A DNA stretch of 64,000 nt from positions 22,287 through 86,286 of the forward strand of contig CAJUPQ010000003.1 of assembly GCA_910588505.1 (NCBI GenBank), written 5' to 3'. Position 1 is the first letter of the stretch, and each line of letters opens with the position of its first letter. Below the pieces are notes generated by a model. That model was not told the origin of the DNA. It did no database searches and was given only the letters and a program-made list of their open reading frames with translations. Both the position numbers and the translations under genes were made by a program. The stretch is from an uncultured Hungatella sp. Lineage in GTDB: Bacteria > Bacillota > Clostridia > Lachnospirales > Lachnospiraceae. Shown in pieces: positions 33,380 to 41,244 of this stretch.

Positions 33380-34723
33380 ATGATCAGAAAAAGTTACCTT
33401 GCCCAGTTTTACGGAAAATCTCAGAACTACACCGAGATACCCAACGAGTGGTACAAAGAATACAATGTAAAAAAGGGCCTGCGCAACGAAGACGGAACCG
33501 GCGTGCGCATCGGCCTCACCCGGGTATCTGACGTGGTGGGCTATGAGGAGACGCCGGAGGGCATCAAAGCAGCTCCCGGAAAGCTGTACTACAGAGGCTA
33601 CGACGTGGTGGATCTGATAAAAGGAAAGAAGGGAAGCCATTTCGGATATGAGGAAGTCTGCTTCCTTCTGCTCTTCGGATATCTTCCCAGAAAGGAGGAG
33701 CTGGATAATTTCTGCAGCATCATCCGGGAATTCTACGCCATACCCGACGAATTTGTGGAGATGAACCTGCTGCGCATGCCAGGCACCAATCTGATGAACA
33801 AACTCCAGGACGCGGTGCTCACCCTGTACAACTACGACCCGGACCCGGACAATATAGGCGTCTACGAGACCCTGGTAAAGGGCATCAGCCTGTTAGCCAA
33901 GCTGCCCAGCATCGCCTGCTACGCCTATCAGAGCAAGGTCCACTACTTTAACAGGGACAGCTTAGTCATCCACTACGCGAATCCCCAGTATTCCATCGCG
34001 GAGAATTTCCTGAGCCTTCTGCGCAAGGACCAGAAATTTTCCATCAAGGAGGCAGGACTCTTAGACACCATACTGATCCTCCACGCGGACCACGGCGGCG
34101 GAAACAACTCCACCTTTACCAATGTGGTCATTTCCTCCACGGACACGGACATCTACTCTACCATGTCGGGAAGCATCGGCTCCTTAAAAGGCCCCCGACA
34201 CGGCGGCGCCAACATAAAGGTGGCGGAGATGATGGACGCGGTGCTGGAGGAGGTGGGAGGCTATGAGGCCGACGACCGGAAGATACGAAAAGCGGTGGAG
34301 AAGCTGATGGACGGAGAACTGTACGACCGCACCGGGCTGGTCTACGGCTTCGGCCACGCCGTTTACACCATCTCGGACCCCAGGGCCGACATACTGAAAG
34401 CCTGCTGCGACGCCGTGGCCAAGGAAAAAGGCCTGATGACAGAGCTGGAGTTCCGCACCCGGTTTGAGCAGATTGCCAGACAGGTGGCAGAGGAGAGAAA
34501 AGGCAAGGCCCTTCCAGCCAATGTGGACTATTACAGCGGATTTGCCTACGAGATGCTGGGGATCCCCAGAGATCTGTACACCCCCCTGTTTATGTGCAGC
34601 AGGACCGTGGGCTGGCTGGCCCACAACATTGAAAACAAACTGTACGACGGCCGCATCATGCGCCCGGCCACCAAGTATGTAGGCGGTGAAAATCAGGAAT
34701 ACGTGTCAATGGAGGACAGATAA
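33380..34723 (+). CDS. Citrate synthase
   Basis: Condenses oxaloacetate with acetyl-CoA. The 447 residues show LYYRGYDVVDLI near the N-terminus, the catalytic region HADHGGGNNSTFT, the CoA-binding GPRHGGANIKVAEMM and the active-site His in YGFGHAVYTISDPRA; NVDYYSGFAYEMLGIP supplies the catalytic Asp/Phe region. The N-terminus is longer than in the short two-domain enzymes, a feature of the clostridial class found beside aconitase. Spacing to the next gene is 2 bp. Si- or Re-face specificity cannot be assigned, but the fold is the ordinary (Si-type) family. Confidence 0.94.
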   Translation: MIRKSYLAQFYGKSQNYTEIPNEWYKEYNVKKGLRNEDGTGVRIGLTRVSDVVGYEETPEGIKAAPGKLYYRGYDVVDLIKGKKGSHFGYEEVCFLLLFGYLPRKEELDNFCSIIREFYAIPDEFVEMNLLRMPGTNLMNKLQDAVLTLYNYDPDPDNIGVYETLVKGISLLAKLPSIACYAYQSKVHYFNRDSLVIHYANPQYSIAENFLSLLRKDQKFSIKEAGLLDTILILHADHGGGNNSTFTNVVISSTDTDIYSTMSGSIGSLKGPRHGGANIKVAEMMDAVLEEVGGYEADDRKIRKAVEKLMDGELYDRTGLVYGFGHAVYTISDPRADILKACCDAVAKEKGLMTELEFRTRFEQIARQVAEERKGKALPANVDYYSGFAYEMLGIPRDLYTPLFMCSRTVGWLAHNIENKLYDGRIMRPATKYVGGENQEYVSMEDR

Positions 34724-34725
34724 CG

Positions 34726-35724
34726 ATGAGCGATACGATTACGGTATTTAAAGGGGACGGCATCGGCCCGGAGATCACGGACGCCGTGCTGAAAATATTG
34801 GACGCGGCGGGAGCCGGCCTTACCTATGAGATCTTTTCCGTAGGCGAGGCGGAGTATGAGGCCCACGGGGAGCTGATCCCCGCAGAGGGGTTCGCCTCCT
34901 TTGACAAAAACAAAGTGCTGCTAAAATCCCCCATCACCACGCCTGTGGGCAAGGGATTCCGCTCCCTCAACGTGATGATGCGCAAAAAATACGACCTCTA
35001 CGCCAACATCCGCCCCGCAAGATCAAACAGCGCCGTAAAGACGCCATTTGACAATGTGGATATCGTCATGTTTAGGGAGAACACGGAGGACCTTTACGCC
35101 GGGGTGGAGGAGATGGTGGATCCGGACACGGCCCACTCCATCAAGATCATCACCAGGAGATGCAGTGAGAGGATCATAAGAGACGCCTTTGAGTACGCCG
35201 TCCGCCAGGGGCGCGGGAAAGTAACCTGCGTACATAAGGCCAACATCATGAAGCTGTCCGACGGTCTTTTCCGGGACGTGTTCTATGAGGTCAGCAAAGA
35301 ATACCCGGGAATTGAGGCCGAGGACAAGATTGTGGACAATGTGGCCATGCAGCTGGTGATGAAGCCCCAGCAGTTTGACGTCATGGTGACGGAGAATCTC
35401 TACGGGGATATCCTTTCCGATTTGACCAGCGGGCTCATCGGCGGGCTGGGACTTCTCCCATCCAGCAATCTTGGCTGCGGGTACGCCATGTTCGAGGCCG
35501 TCCACGGAAGCGCCCCGGATATTGCGGGAAAAGGCATCGCCAACCCTACGGCATTTTTGTGGTCCGCCTGCATGATGCTGGAGCACATGGGCAGGACAGA
35601 CTGCGCGGCCAACATCCGGCGGGCCGTAGATCAGGTTTTGACGGAGGGGAAGGTGAAAACCCCGGATCTGGGAGGAACGGCGACCACAACCCAGTACCAG
35701 GAGGCTATTATCCGGAGACTCTAG
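34726..35724 (+). CDS. icd: Isocitrate dehydrogenase (LeuB/Icd family)
   Basis: A 332-residue beta-decarboxylating dehydrogenase that makes 2-oxoglutarate from isocitrate. The motifs are GDGIGPEITDAVLKIL, the substrate site SNSAVKTPFDNVDIVMFREN, THE-like NTEDLYAG, VTCVHKANIMKLSDGLF, the metal-binding TENLYGDILSDLTSGL and the cofactor loop AVHGSAPDIAGKGIANPTA. Short size and the GSAPDIAG loop point to the NAD-dependent clostridial type. Gene context (aconitase, citrate synthase) excludes 3-isopropylmalate dehydrogenase in practice. Confidence 0.94.
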   Translation: MSDTITVFKGDGIGPEITDAVLKILDAAGAGLTYEIFSVGEAEYEAHGELIPAEGFASFDKNKVLLKSPITTPVGKGFRSLNVMMRKKYDLYANIRPARSNSAVKTPFDNVDIVMFRENTEDLYAGVEEMVDPDTAHSIKIITRRCSERIIRDAFEYAVRQGRGKVTCVHKANIMKLSDGLFRDVFYEVSKEYPGIEAEDKIVDNVAMQLVMKPQQFDVMVTENLYGDILSDLTSGLIGGLGLLPSSNLGCGYAMFEAVHGSAPDIAGKGIANPTAFLWSACMMLEHMGRTDCAANIRRAVDQVLTEGKVKTPDLGGTATTTQYQEAIIRRL

Positions 35725-35782
35725 TAGTCCGTACTCTAAATTTCGGTGAATAAATCTCTCGCTATCAGCGTCCTCTGCACGC

Positions 35783-35825
35783 CTGCGAAGCTAGACGTAG
35801 GCACCACTACGCCGTCGCTTCGCAG
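35783..35825. repeat. Perfect inverted repeat after icd
   Basis: ctgcgaagc (35783-35791) and gcttcgcag (35817-35825) are perfect arms, with gacg/cgtc pairing inside them. There is no T-run. The flanking text (aatctctcgctatcagcg) looks like part of a dispersed intergenic element. Confidence 0.55.
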
Positions 35826-35942
35826 ACGCACAGATGACACCGATATCAATCAATTTGAAAGCCATCATCTGTCCAAAATTGACCAGGCCAATCTCTCACC
35901 TGTCCTGCCCCTGTCCGGGCCGTCCAAGGATCCCGCCATTCC

Positions 35943-36230
35943 CAGATCGACGACATCTTAGACTATATCAACCAGCACCTGTCGGAGAACCTTGGCATCC
36001 AGATGCCGGCCTTCCACTTCTACTTAAGCAGCTCCTACCTATGCAGGATCTTCAAAGATTCTACAGGAACCACCATTAACCAGTACATCACCGCCAAGCG
36101 GATCTCTCGGGCCAAGGTGCTGCTGGCAGAAGGCCATCCGGTGGCAGAGGACAGCAGCCTGTGCGGCTTTGGCGACTACAGCAACTTCCTGCCCGCAAAA
36201 AGCGGACAAAAAGATGGATCGTCTAAAGGA
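35943..36230 (+). pseudogene. AraC family C-terminal domain remnant
   Basis: QIDDILDYINQHLSENLGIQ, then FYLSSSYLCRIFKDSTGTTI, NQYITAKRISRAKVLLAEGH and SLCGFGDYSNFL are the double helix-turn-helix of an AraC regulator. The sensor domain is missing and the expected tail (FK..G.SP..YR) is replaced by unrelated sequence, which runs on in the same frame into the MarR gene. It is not a functional regulator. Confidence 0.85.
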
Positions 36231-36308
36231 TTTCAAGAAGAAAATGAAAATTACCGGAACCTGGCCCAATATGTCATGGACTGGAAGGGCACTTTGGGGG
36301 CTATCCCC

Positions 36309-36740
36309 ATGTCAGACTGCCGTGACCAGGTATACCGCCTAATGCTCACAACCAACAGATGTATAGGGATTTATTACGAGATTGCGAAGAAAATGGGGAT
36401 AAAAGAAAATACGCTGCTGCTTGATATTCTAAGTGACAAAAAGCAGCACTCCCAAAAGCAGATATGTGATGACTGGCATATTCCGAGAACGACTCTGAAC
36501 ACTATCATAAAAGAATGTGTCAAGTCAGGATATATGGTCCTTTTAACCCAGAACAGCACCAAAGAGAAACTGATCTCTCTTACGGACAGCGGACAGATTT
36601 TTACCGATAAAGTCACAGGTGAAATGAAGGAAGCAGTACAGAGGGCCATGGAAAAAGTACAGAGAGAATATTCTACAGACTTTATTATGGTTTTTGAAAA
36701 ATATGTAGAGTATCTGGAACATGAATATAAAAATCATTGA
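36309..36740 (+). CDS. MarR family transcription regulator
   Basis: A winged-helix regulator of about 143 residues. The most natural start is ATG 36309 (MSDCRDQVYRLMLTTNRC); the frame is open further upstream only because it is fused to the AraC remnant. The HTH is KQHSQKQICDDWHIPRTTLN followed by the wing VLLTQNSTKEKLISLTDSG, and helices at both ends would form the dimer interface. It is followed 14 bp later by the pentapeptide-like gene. Loss of its native upstream region is possible, so expression is uncertain. Confidence 0.8.
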   Translation: MSDCRDQVYRLMLTTNRCIGIYYEIAKKMGIKENTLLLDILSDKKQHSQKQICDDWHIPRTTLNTIIKECVKSGYMVLLTQNSTKEKLISLTDSGQIFTDKVTGEMKEAVQRAMEKVQREYSTDFIMVFEKYVEYLEHEYKNH

Positions 36741-36754
36741 GGAGGGATAATCAA

Positions 36755-37342
36755 ATGTCGGAAAATTTTTGCGAAGGCCAGGTTATCAAAGACCGGAAAT
36801 TCCAGAATATTACAAAAGAGCGCCTGAAATTCACGGACTGCGTTTTTGAAAACTGTACCTTTGAAGACTGCAAAATCACAGGCTGTTCCTTTGTAAACTG
36901 CAGATTTTATAAGTGCAGCATTATCAGCTTAACTTCCAAAAATTCGGAGCTGAAAAGCGCTGTCTTTCAAAACTGTAATCTGATCGGCATACATTGCTGG
37001 AACAAACTTCTGCCTGCCGGCAGTTACGCCCGCTCCATTGATAAAGTAAAAGATTGCTGCATGAAATATAACTCCTTCGTGGAAATGCCTTTCCGGAAAT
37101 TTGATTTTTCGGGCAATATCATCCAGGAGAGCATATTTGAGGAATGCGACCTTCAGGAAAGCAATTTTCGCGGGTGCCGGTTGGAATCCACCCAGTTTTT
37201 TAAATGCGATATCCGCAGGGCTGATTTCAGAGACGCCAGAGGCTATGTGATCGATATTCCCTCCAACAAGTTGAGACAGGCAAAATTTTCCTTTCCGGAG
37301 GCGGTCAGCCTGTTAAATTCTTTGGAAATAAAGGTTGAGTGA
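36755..37342 (+). CDS. Pentapeptide repeat protein
   Basis: About 195 residues forming a right-handed quadrilateral beta helix. A(D/N)LxX-type repeats are visible in two blocks, FTDCVFENCTFEDCKITGCS and SIFEECDLQESNFRGCRLES, separated by a helical insert near residues 85-110. ATG 36755 has GGAGGG. The Cys-rich repeats and internal insert resemble QnrB/McbG-type pentapeptide proteins, some of which protect DNA gyrase, but the role here is unknown. Confidence 0.88.
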   Translation: MSENFCEGQVIKDRKFQNITKERLKFTDCVFENCTFEDCKITGCSFVNCRFYKCSIISLTSKNSELKSAVFQNCNLIGIHCWNKLLPAGSYARSIDKVKDCCMKYNSFVEMPFRKFDFSGNIIQESIFEECDLQESNFRGCRLESTQFFKCDIRRADFRDARGYVIDIPSNKLRQAKFSFPEAVSLLNSLEIKVE

Positions 37343-37366
37343 CAGCCGGGAATATTCTTGTAAGTA

Positions 37367-37395
37367 TTGACTTTACATCAAGAAGGGGCTACACT
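37367..37395 (+). promoter_or_regulatory. Sigma-A promoter of the Rrf2-YitT pair
   Basis: TTGACT (37367-37372), 17-bp spacer, TACACT (37390-37395), 24 bp before the start. Confidence 0.7.
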
Positions 37396-37419
37396 GTTAA
37401 AAAAAGAGAGGTACATTCC

Positions 37420-37863
37420 ATGCAGATTTCAAGCAGATTTACGCTGGCAGTCCATATATTTGCCTGTATTGATACGTTCAAAGAGGATTACAAGGTGACA
37501 AGCGATTTTCTGGCAGGAAGCACAAATGTAAACCCGGTCATTGTCCGGAAGATTCTGGGTCAGCTAAAGGCGGCGGGCCTTGTGGAGGTGGCCAGAGGGT
37601 CCGGCGGGGCTTCCATCCCAAAGCCTTTAAGGGACATATCTTTTCTGGATATCTACCAGGCGGTTGAGTGCGTTGAGCATGGGGAGCTGTTTCATTTTCA
37701 TGAGAATCCCAATGGGGCCTGCCCGGTGGGGAGGAACATCCACAAAGTTTTGGACGGCAGGCTGGCCCAGGTGCAGAAGGCCATGGAGGATGAGCTTTCC
37801 TCCATCACCCTGGAGGATGTGATGAGGGATACCAAGGGGCTGCTGGCTGAGGATGAGGGATAG
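37420..37863 (+). CDS. Rrf2 family regulator (YwnA-like)
   Basis: A 147-residue Rrf2 protein without the IscR-type Cys triad. It starts at ATG 37420 (MQISSRFTLAVHIFACID), the family N-terminus, behind AGAGAGG. The HTH region is VTSDFLAGSTNVNPVIVRKI and the wing RGSGGASIPKPL; ISFLDIYQAVE follows. A single Cys near ENPNGACPVG is typical of the YwnA group, often thiol- or stress-responsive. It abuts the YitT gene, which it may control. Confidence 0.9.
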   Translation: MQISSRFTLAVHIFACIDTFKEDYKVTSDFLAGSTNVNPVIVRKILGQLKAAGLVEVARGSGGASIPKPLRDISFLDIYQAVECVEHGELFHFHENPNGACPVGRNIHKVLDGRLAQVQKAMEDELSSITLEDVMRDTKGLLAEDEG

Positions 37864-38721
37864 ATGACAATGGAACAAAGGATTCGGGAACTTCTTGTGA
37901 TGACAGGGGCCACGTTTATTATTGCCGCCGCGGTGTTCTTCTTTTTGATTCCAAGCCACGCGGCGGTCAGCTCTGTGTCGGGGCTGGCCATGGTGCTGTC
38001 CAATTTTGTGCCCCTGTCCATATCCGGCATTACTATGGTGCTGAATGTGGTCCTGCTGGCAGTGGGATTTCTGCTGTGCGGCCATGAATTTGGCTTTAAG
38101 ACGGTGTACACTTCTGTTCTTCTGCCGGTGTTTATGGGGATGTTTGAGATCCTTCTGCCAGACAACGGTTCCATCTCCGGGGACGCCATGCTGGACGTGG
38201 TGTGCTATATTTTTACGGTGAGCATCGGGCTTAGTATTCTGTTTAACATGAACGCGTCCTCCGGCGGGCTGGACATTGTGGCCAAGATTTTGAACCGGTA
38301 TCTGCACATGGACTTGGGAAAGGCCATGGGCCTTAGCGGCATGCTGGTGGCCTTAAGCTCCGCCTTTGCCTACGATAAGAAAACCGTGGTGTTAAGCGTT
38401 CTTGGGACATACCTTAACGGCGTGGTGCTGGACTATTTTATTTTCGGGCAGAACATAAAGCGGAGAGTCTGCATTATTTCGAAGAACAAGGAAAAGCAGA
38501 TCTGTGACTGGATCTTGTATACGCTGAAAAGCGGGGCCACCATCTATGAGGCCAGAGGGGCCTATGACGGGATCGCGCGCAATGAGATCATTACCATTGT
38601 GGACAAACATGAGTACCAGAAGCTGATGCAGTACGTGACAAAGGAGGACCCGGCGGCTTTTGTTACGGTGTACAATGTCAGCGATATGAGGTATATACCT
38701 AAGGGGAGAGGGATGGTGTGA
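37864..38721 (+). CDS. YitT family membrane protein
   Basis: A 285-residue protein of the YitT group (DUF161 membrane part, DUF2179 C-terminal domain). Five or six membrane helices fill residues 10-200, with the family stretch ILFNMNASSGGLDIVAKILN. The cytoplasmic DUF2179 domain follows (GATIYEARGAYDG, then EDPAAFVTVYNVSDMR). The function is unknown; transporters have been suggested. It starts directly after the Rrf2 stop, so the two form an operon. Confidence 0.9.
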   Translation: MTMEQRIRELLVMTGATFIIAAAVFFFLIPSHAAVSSVSGLAMVLSNFVPLSISGITMVLNVVLLAVGFLLCGHEFGFKTVYTSVLLPVFMGMFEILLPDNGSISGDAMLDVVCYIFTVSIGLSILFNMNASSGGLDIVAKILNRYLHMDLGKAMGLSGMLVALSSAFAYDKKTVVLSVLGTYLNGVVLDYFIFGQNIKRRVCIISKNKEKQICDWILYTLKSGATIYEARGAYDGIARNEIITIVDKHEYQKLMQYVTKEDPAAFVTVYNVSDMRYIPKGRGMV

Positions 38722-39061
38722 GGAGATGGTTCTTCCCAATGAGGACAGTGTGCTGGGCGGCGCCTTCACCTACCAGGATATCAAGAGCGTAAATGTGATC
38801 GTGATCTTTGAGAAAAGTACCGGGGGTTTTCACAAGACCAGGGATGCTTATGTACATCACGGGAAAGTGAGATTTGAGCCAAATGAAGGGCGCATAGCGG
38901 GCCGGTGATGGGGCGGAAATTTGAAATAGAAATGTCCACACAGGTATGGTACAATTAAGAAAAGCAAAGGCAGTGGGTATGCCTGTTTGACGGGGACCAT
39001 ATTTGATTCCGCCTGTGAGCAGGAGAGAACTGGAACTTTTGGCGGCAAAGCTTGGGTGAGA
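38722..39061. other. Intergenic stretch without a convincing gene
   Basis: A 60-codon frame from 38726 has no spaced ribosome site and no family. No promoter or riboswitch class was recognised. The stretch ends at the terminator at 39062-39092. Confidence 0.4.
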
Positions 39062-39092
39062 GAAGGGAACCCGTCAGCAGTTCCCTTCTTTT
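39062..39092. terminator. Rho-independent terminator
   Basis: gaagggaac (39062-39070) pairs with gttcccttc (39080-39088), followed by TTTT. Confidence 0.75.
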
Positions 39093-39181
39093 GAACAGAA
39101 ACGAAAAGGATCGACAAGACTTTCAAATGTGTTGGTCAATTATCAGTCAAGAATCCGTCGTCAGGTTTGGCAGGCCATGTC

Positions 39182-39535
39182 TTATTCTACAATGGCGTCA
39201 TCTTTCGTGTAAGCTTCAAGGGAATTTGCTTTTACCTGGATGCAGATAAAGCGGATGGCCGTATCATCTGCCGCAAAGAACCGGCGTCTGGCAGCCGGGG
39301 CGATGGAAAGCCAATCGCCGGCGGAAAGTTCTACGGTCTCCCCGTCAATAATTGCCTTGCCTTTTCCTTCAAGAACCGCGTAGATTTCTTCATTGTTCTT
39401 ATGGGCATGGACAAAGGGCACGCTTGCGCCTGCGGGGAGATGGTTGATGCTGATTTCCGCACCGGTCAGGGAAAGCTGGTCGTGAAGCTCTGTTCTTGCA
39501 TTGTCTGCTATGGTTACCTTGTTAAAATTTGCCAT
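39182..39535 (-). CDS. Cupin domain protein
   Basis: A 117-residue single-domain cupin. The start at 39535 (MANFNKVTIADNARTELHD) has CGGAGGACC properly placed; a longer frame to 39580 lacks a ribosome site. Cupin motif 1 is VPFVHAHKNNEEIYAVLEGKG and motif 2 is ELSAGDWLSIAPAARRRF, with the metal-binding His and Glu retained. The function cannot be inferred; small cupins range from isomerases to stress proteins. It has a divergent promoter region with a palindrome. Confidence 0.88.
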   Translation of the reverse strand: MANFNKVTIADNARTELHDQLSLTGAEISINHLPAGASVPFVHAHKNNEEIYAVLEGKGKAIIDGETVELSAGDWLSIAPAARRRFFAADDTAIRFICIQVKANSLEAYTKDDAIVE

Positions 39536-39569
39536 GATAGGTCCTCCGTTGAATTGATGTAATATTAAT

Positions 39570-39614
39570 TGATACAACAATATTTATAACACGGAAATGT
39601 TGTAATGTCAATAG
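39570..39614 (-). promoter_or_regulatory. Cupin promoter under a palindromic operator
   Basis: Minus strand TTGACA (39606-39611), exact 17-bp spacer, TATAAA (39583-39588). The sequence attgatacaaca ... tgttgtaatgtcaat forms an imperfect palindrome overlapping both boxes, suggesting direct repression. Confidence 0.75.
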
Positions 39615-39647
39615 TTATAATAGGTTACAGGAATCACGGATACGGAT

Positions 39648-40020
39648 TCCTTCACAAACAGAAGAGAAGGGTAAAAGAGGATATTGCTTTAATGGCGGAA
39701 ATGGGATTTAGGCCAACTCAAATCAGGGGGAGACTCCTATGGAGGACGCGGGTATTAAACTACAGTCCATACACCATCTTTTGGTGGCTTCCGCCATGGC
39801 CAACCGGATAGCCCGCCAGATTAATCCTAGCTTTATGCTGGGAACTATGTGCGCCCTTTCAGGAATTTACCCGGCCACCTGCCATCCGGATGATGTGTTT
39901 GGAGCCTATGAGTTTCGGCGCAGGGCTTTAATGTTTTCGGATGTGACCATGAGAGGGTATCAGAACATGATCGGCTCTAACTGGGAATATTTGGGTTACT
40001 TCCGTAAAGATAATGATTGA
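39648..40020 (+). pseudogene. GH1 6-phospho-beta-glucosidase remnant
   Basis: Two separated pieces of a family 1 glycosidase are joined by deletion. VKEDIALMAEMGF comes from the N-terminal strand region. From about 39740, LQSIHHLLVASAMANRIARQ, then INPSFMLGTM and YPATCHPDDVFGAYEFRRRA, with LMFSDVTMRGY, come from the middle of the barrel. Neither catalytic Glu region remains. Pieces are in different frames. Confidence 0.8.
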
Positions 40021-40102
40021 CGAAAGCCATAGTTTCATATAAAATGGGGAATGGATCTTTGATCTAATCACAGTAATGGTATAAAGAAAAGGAGAGATTT
40101 AT

Positions 40103-40258
40103 ATGAAGTATGTGTGCGACGTGTGCGGCTGGGAGTATGATGAGGAGAAAGGATACCCGGAAGGCGGTATCGCTCCCGGAACGAAGTGGGAGGATGTGCC
40201 GGAGGACTTTGAGTGTCCCCTGTGCTTTGTAGGCAAGGATCAGTTTTCAGAGGCGTAA
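40103..40258 (+). CDS. Rubredoxin
   Basis: A 51-residue one-iron electron carrier. MKYVCDVCGWEYDEEKGYPE gives the first Cys pair, and DFECPLCFVGKDQF the second (C-x2-C twice), with the usual aromatic core residues. ATG 40103 has AAAGGAGAG. In anaerobes it passes electrons to rubrerythrin or superoxide reductase; none is encoded nearby. A strong terminator follows. Confidence 0.96.
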   Translation: MKYVCDVCGWEYDEEKGYPEGGIAPGTKWEDVPEDFECPLCFVGKDQFSEA

Positions 40259-40302
40259 ACAGCCGGCTGTGCCTGGGGCGGACAAGGTCCCAGGTGACGG
40301 AT

Positions 40303-40334
40303 AGGGGGAGCTGCCCTTGGCAGTTCCCCCTTGT
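40303..40334 (+). terminator. Terminator after rubredoxin
   Basis: agggggagctgcc (40303-40315) pairs with ggcagttccccct (40319-40331); only TT follows directly but the stem is very stable. Confidence 0.75.
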
Positions 40335-40477
40335 CTGATGTAAAGACACCCTTGTATGAAACTGGTACAGGTATCTTTGAAGTCCTTATATGCATCCATA
40401 TCAAACGGATCTGCCTTTTCTACAAAACGCAGTAAATAACTTTTGATTCTTGCATAAACGAGATTGATGATATACTC
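40335..40477 (-). pseudogene. Possible protein remnant on the minus strand
   Basis: Leftwards from 40477 the frame reads EYIINLVYARIKSYLLRFVE, then KADPFDMDAYKDFKDTCTSF, ending IQGCLYI before running into the terminator. A stop (TAA at 40478-40480) precedes it. The text looks like genuine helical protein but I cannot name it. The rest of 40478-40889 shows nothing I can support. Confidence 0.35.
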
Positions 40478-40889
40478 TTAAAGAGAAACCAGAACTGCTT
40501 TGTACGGAGCCTGAAATGCTGACATACACAAATATACTTTTGAAATGTGTACCCTGATCCCCGATACATTCTTTTAATTTGGAGGCCGCCAGACTTTGCT
40601 GCTTAAATAATTCAATTCATCAATTTTGAAGTCGCAGTCCATGGTAAAATAAGCATAGCAGTTTTTGAAGTTATGTGATTGTGGATTAGGGGAATTTAAT
40701 TTTTTAAATATAGTGGAAATGTATCAGAAAGTAATCTTAAAAAATGTCCGTTTGGATTTTCTGCCTATAAAGTTAAAAATTTCTCCTTCCCCTCTTTACA
40801 AATAATATAGTTATGTTGTATCATAATTCCAGAAAGAAAAATACATTTATTTCTTACTCAAATTAACTTTCGTTTAAGGAGGACATATT

Positions 40890-41168
40890 ATGCCAAGAGG
40901 AGTAAAGAGGGAAGTCGTTTATACTGGAAAGGCTTTGAAGCTTCATGAGAAGATCCAGAAGCTGGAGACTGACCTGCGGGCAGCTAAGGAGGAGCTGAAG
41001 GTTGCCTACAAAGAGCAGTTAAAAGCTGAGAAGGCCGCGATCGCCAGGGAAAAGAAGGAGACTGCGGCAGCCGCAAAAAAAGCCTTAAAGGAAAACCAGG
41101 CTAAGATCCTTAAAGCGATCCAGGAATCGGGGAAGTCCCCGGAAGAGATTCTGGAGATGTTTAAGTAA
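40890..41168 (+). CDS. Small coiled-coil protein
   Basis: A 92-residue, highly charged protein. A basic start (MPRGVKREVVYTGKALKLHE) leads into a heptad coiled coil with K, E and A dominating (residues 20-75), then a short C-terminal helix GKSPEEILEMFK. ATG 40890 has AAGGAGGAC. Similar proteins occur across Lachnospiraceae; the basic head and Lys-rich coil suggest nucleic-acid binding, but this is inference. Confidence 0.8.
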   Translation: MPRGVKREVVYTGKALKLHEKIQKLETDLRAAKEELKVAYKEQLKAEKAAIAREKKETAAAAKKALKENQAKILKAIQESGKSPEEILEMFK

Positions 41169-41187
41169 AAGGAACCTCTATAGAGAT

Positions 41188-41232
41188 AACCGCATCCGAT
41201 CTTTTACGACCGGACGCGGTTTCTTCTTTTTT
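41188..41232. terminator. Rho-independent terminator
   Basis: aaccgcatccgatc and gaccggacgcggtt form a stem with one mismatch, followed by TCTTCTTTTTT. It also faces the convergent dehydrogenase gene. Confidence 0.88.
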
Positions 41233-41244
41233 ACAGAATGGAAG

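Noticed and set aside
38726..38908. 60-codon frame after yitT
   Set aside because: The GGAG lies only one base from the ATG, and no family is recognised.
38909..39061. Possible riboswitch in the G/A-rich intergenic stretch ending in a terminator
   Set aside because: I compared it from memory with c-di-GMP, glycine, ZTP, TPP and fluoride classes and found no convincing match, and no gene follows on that strand.
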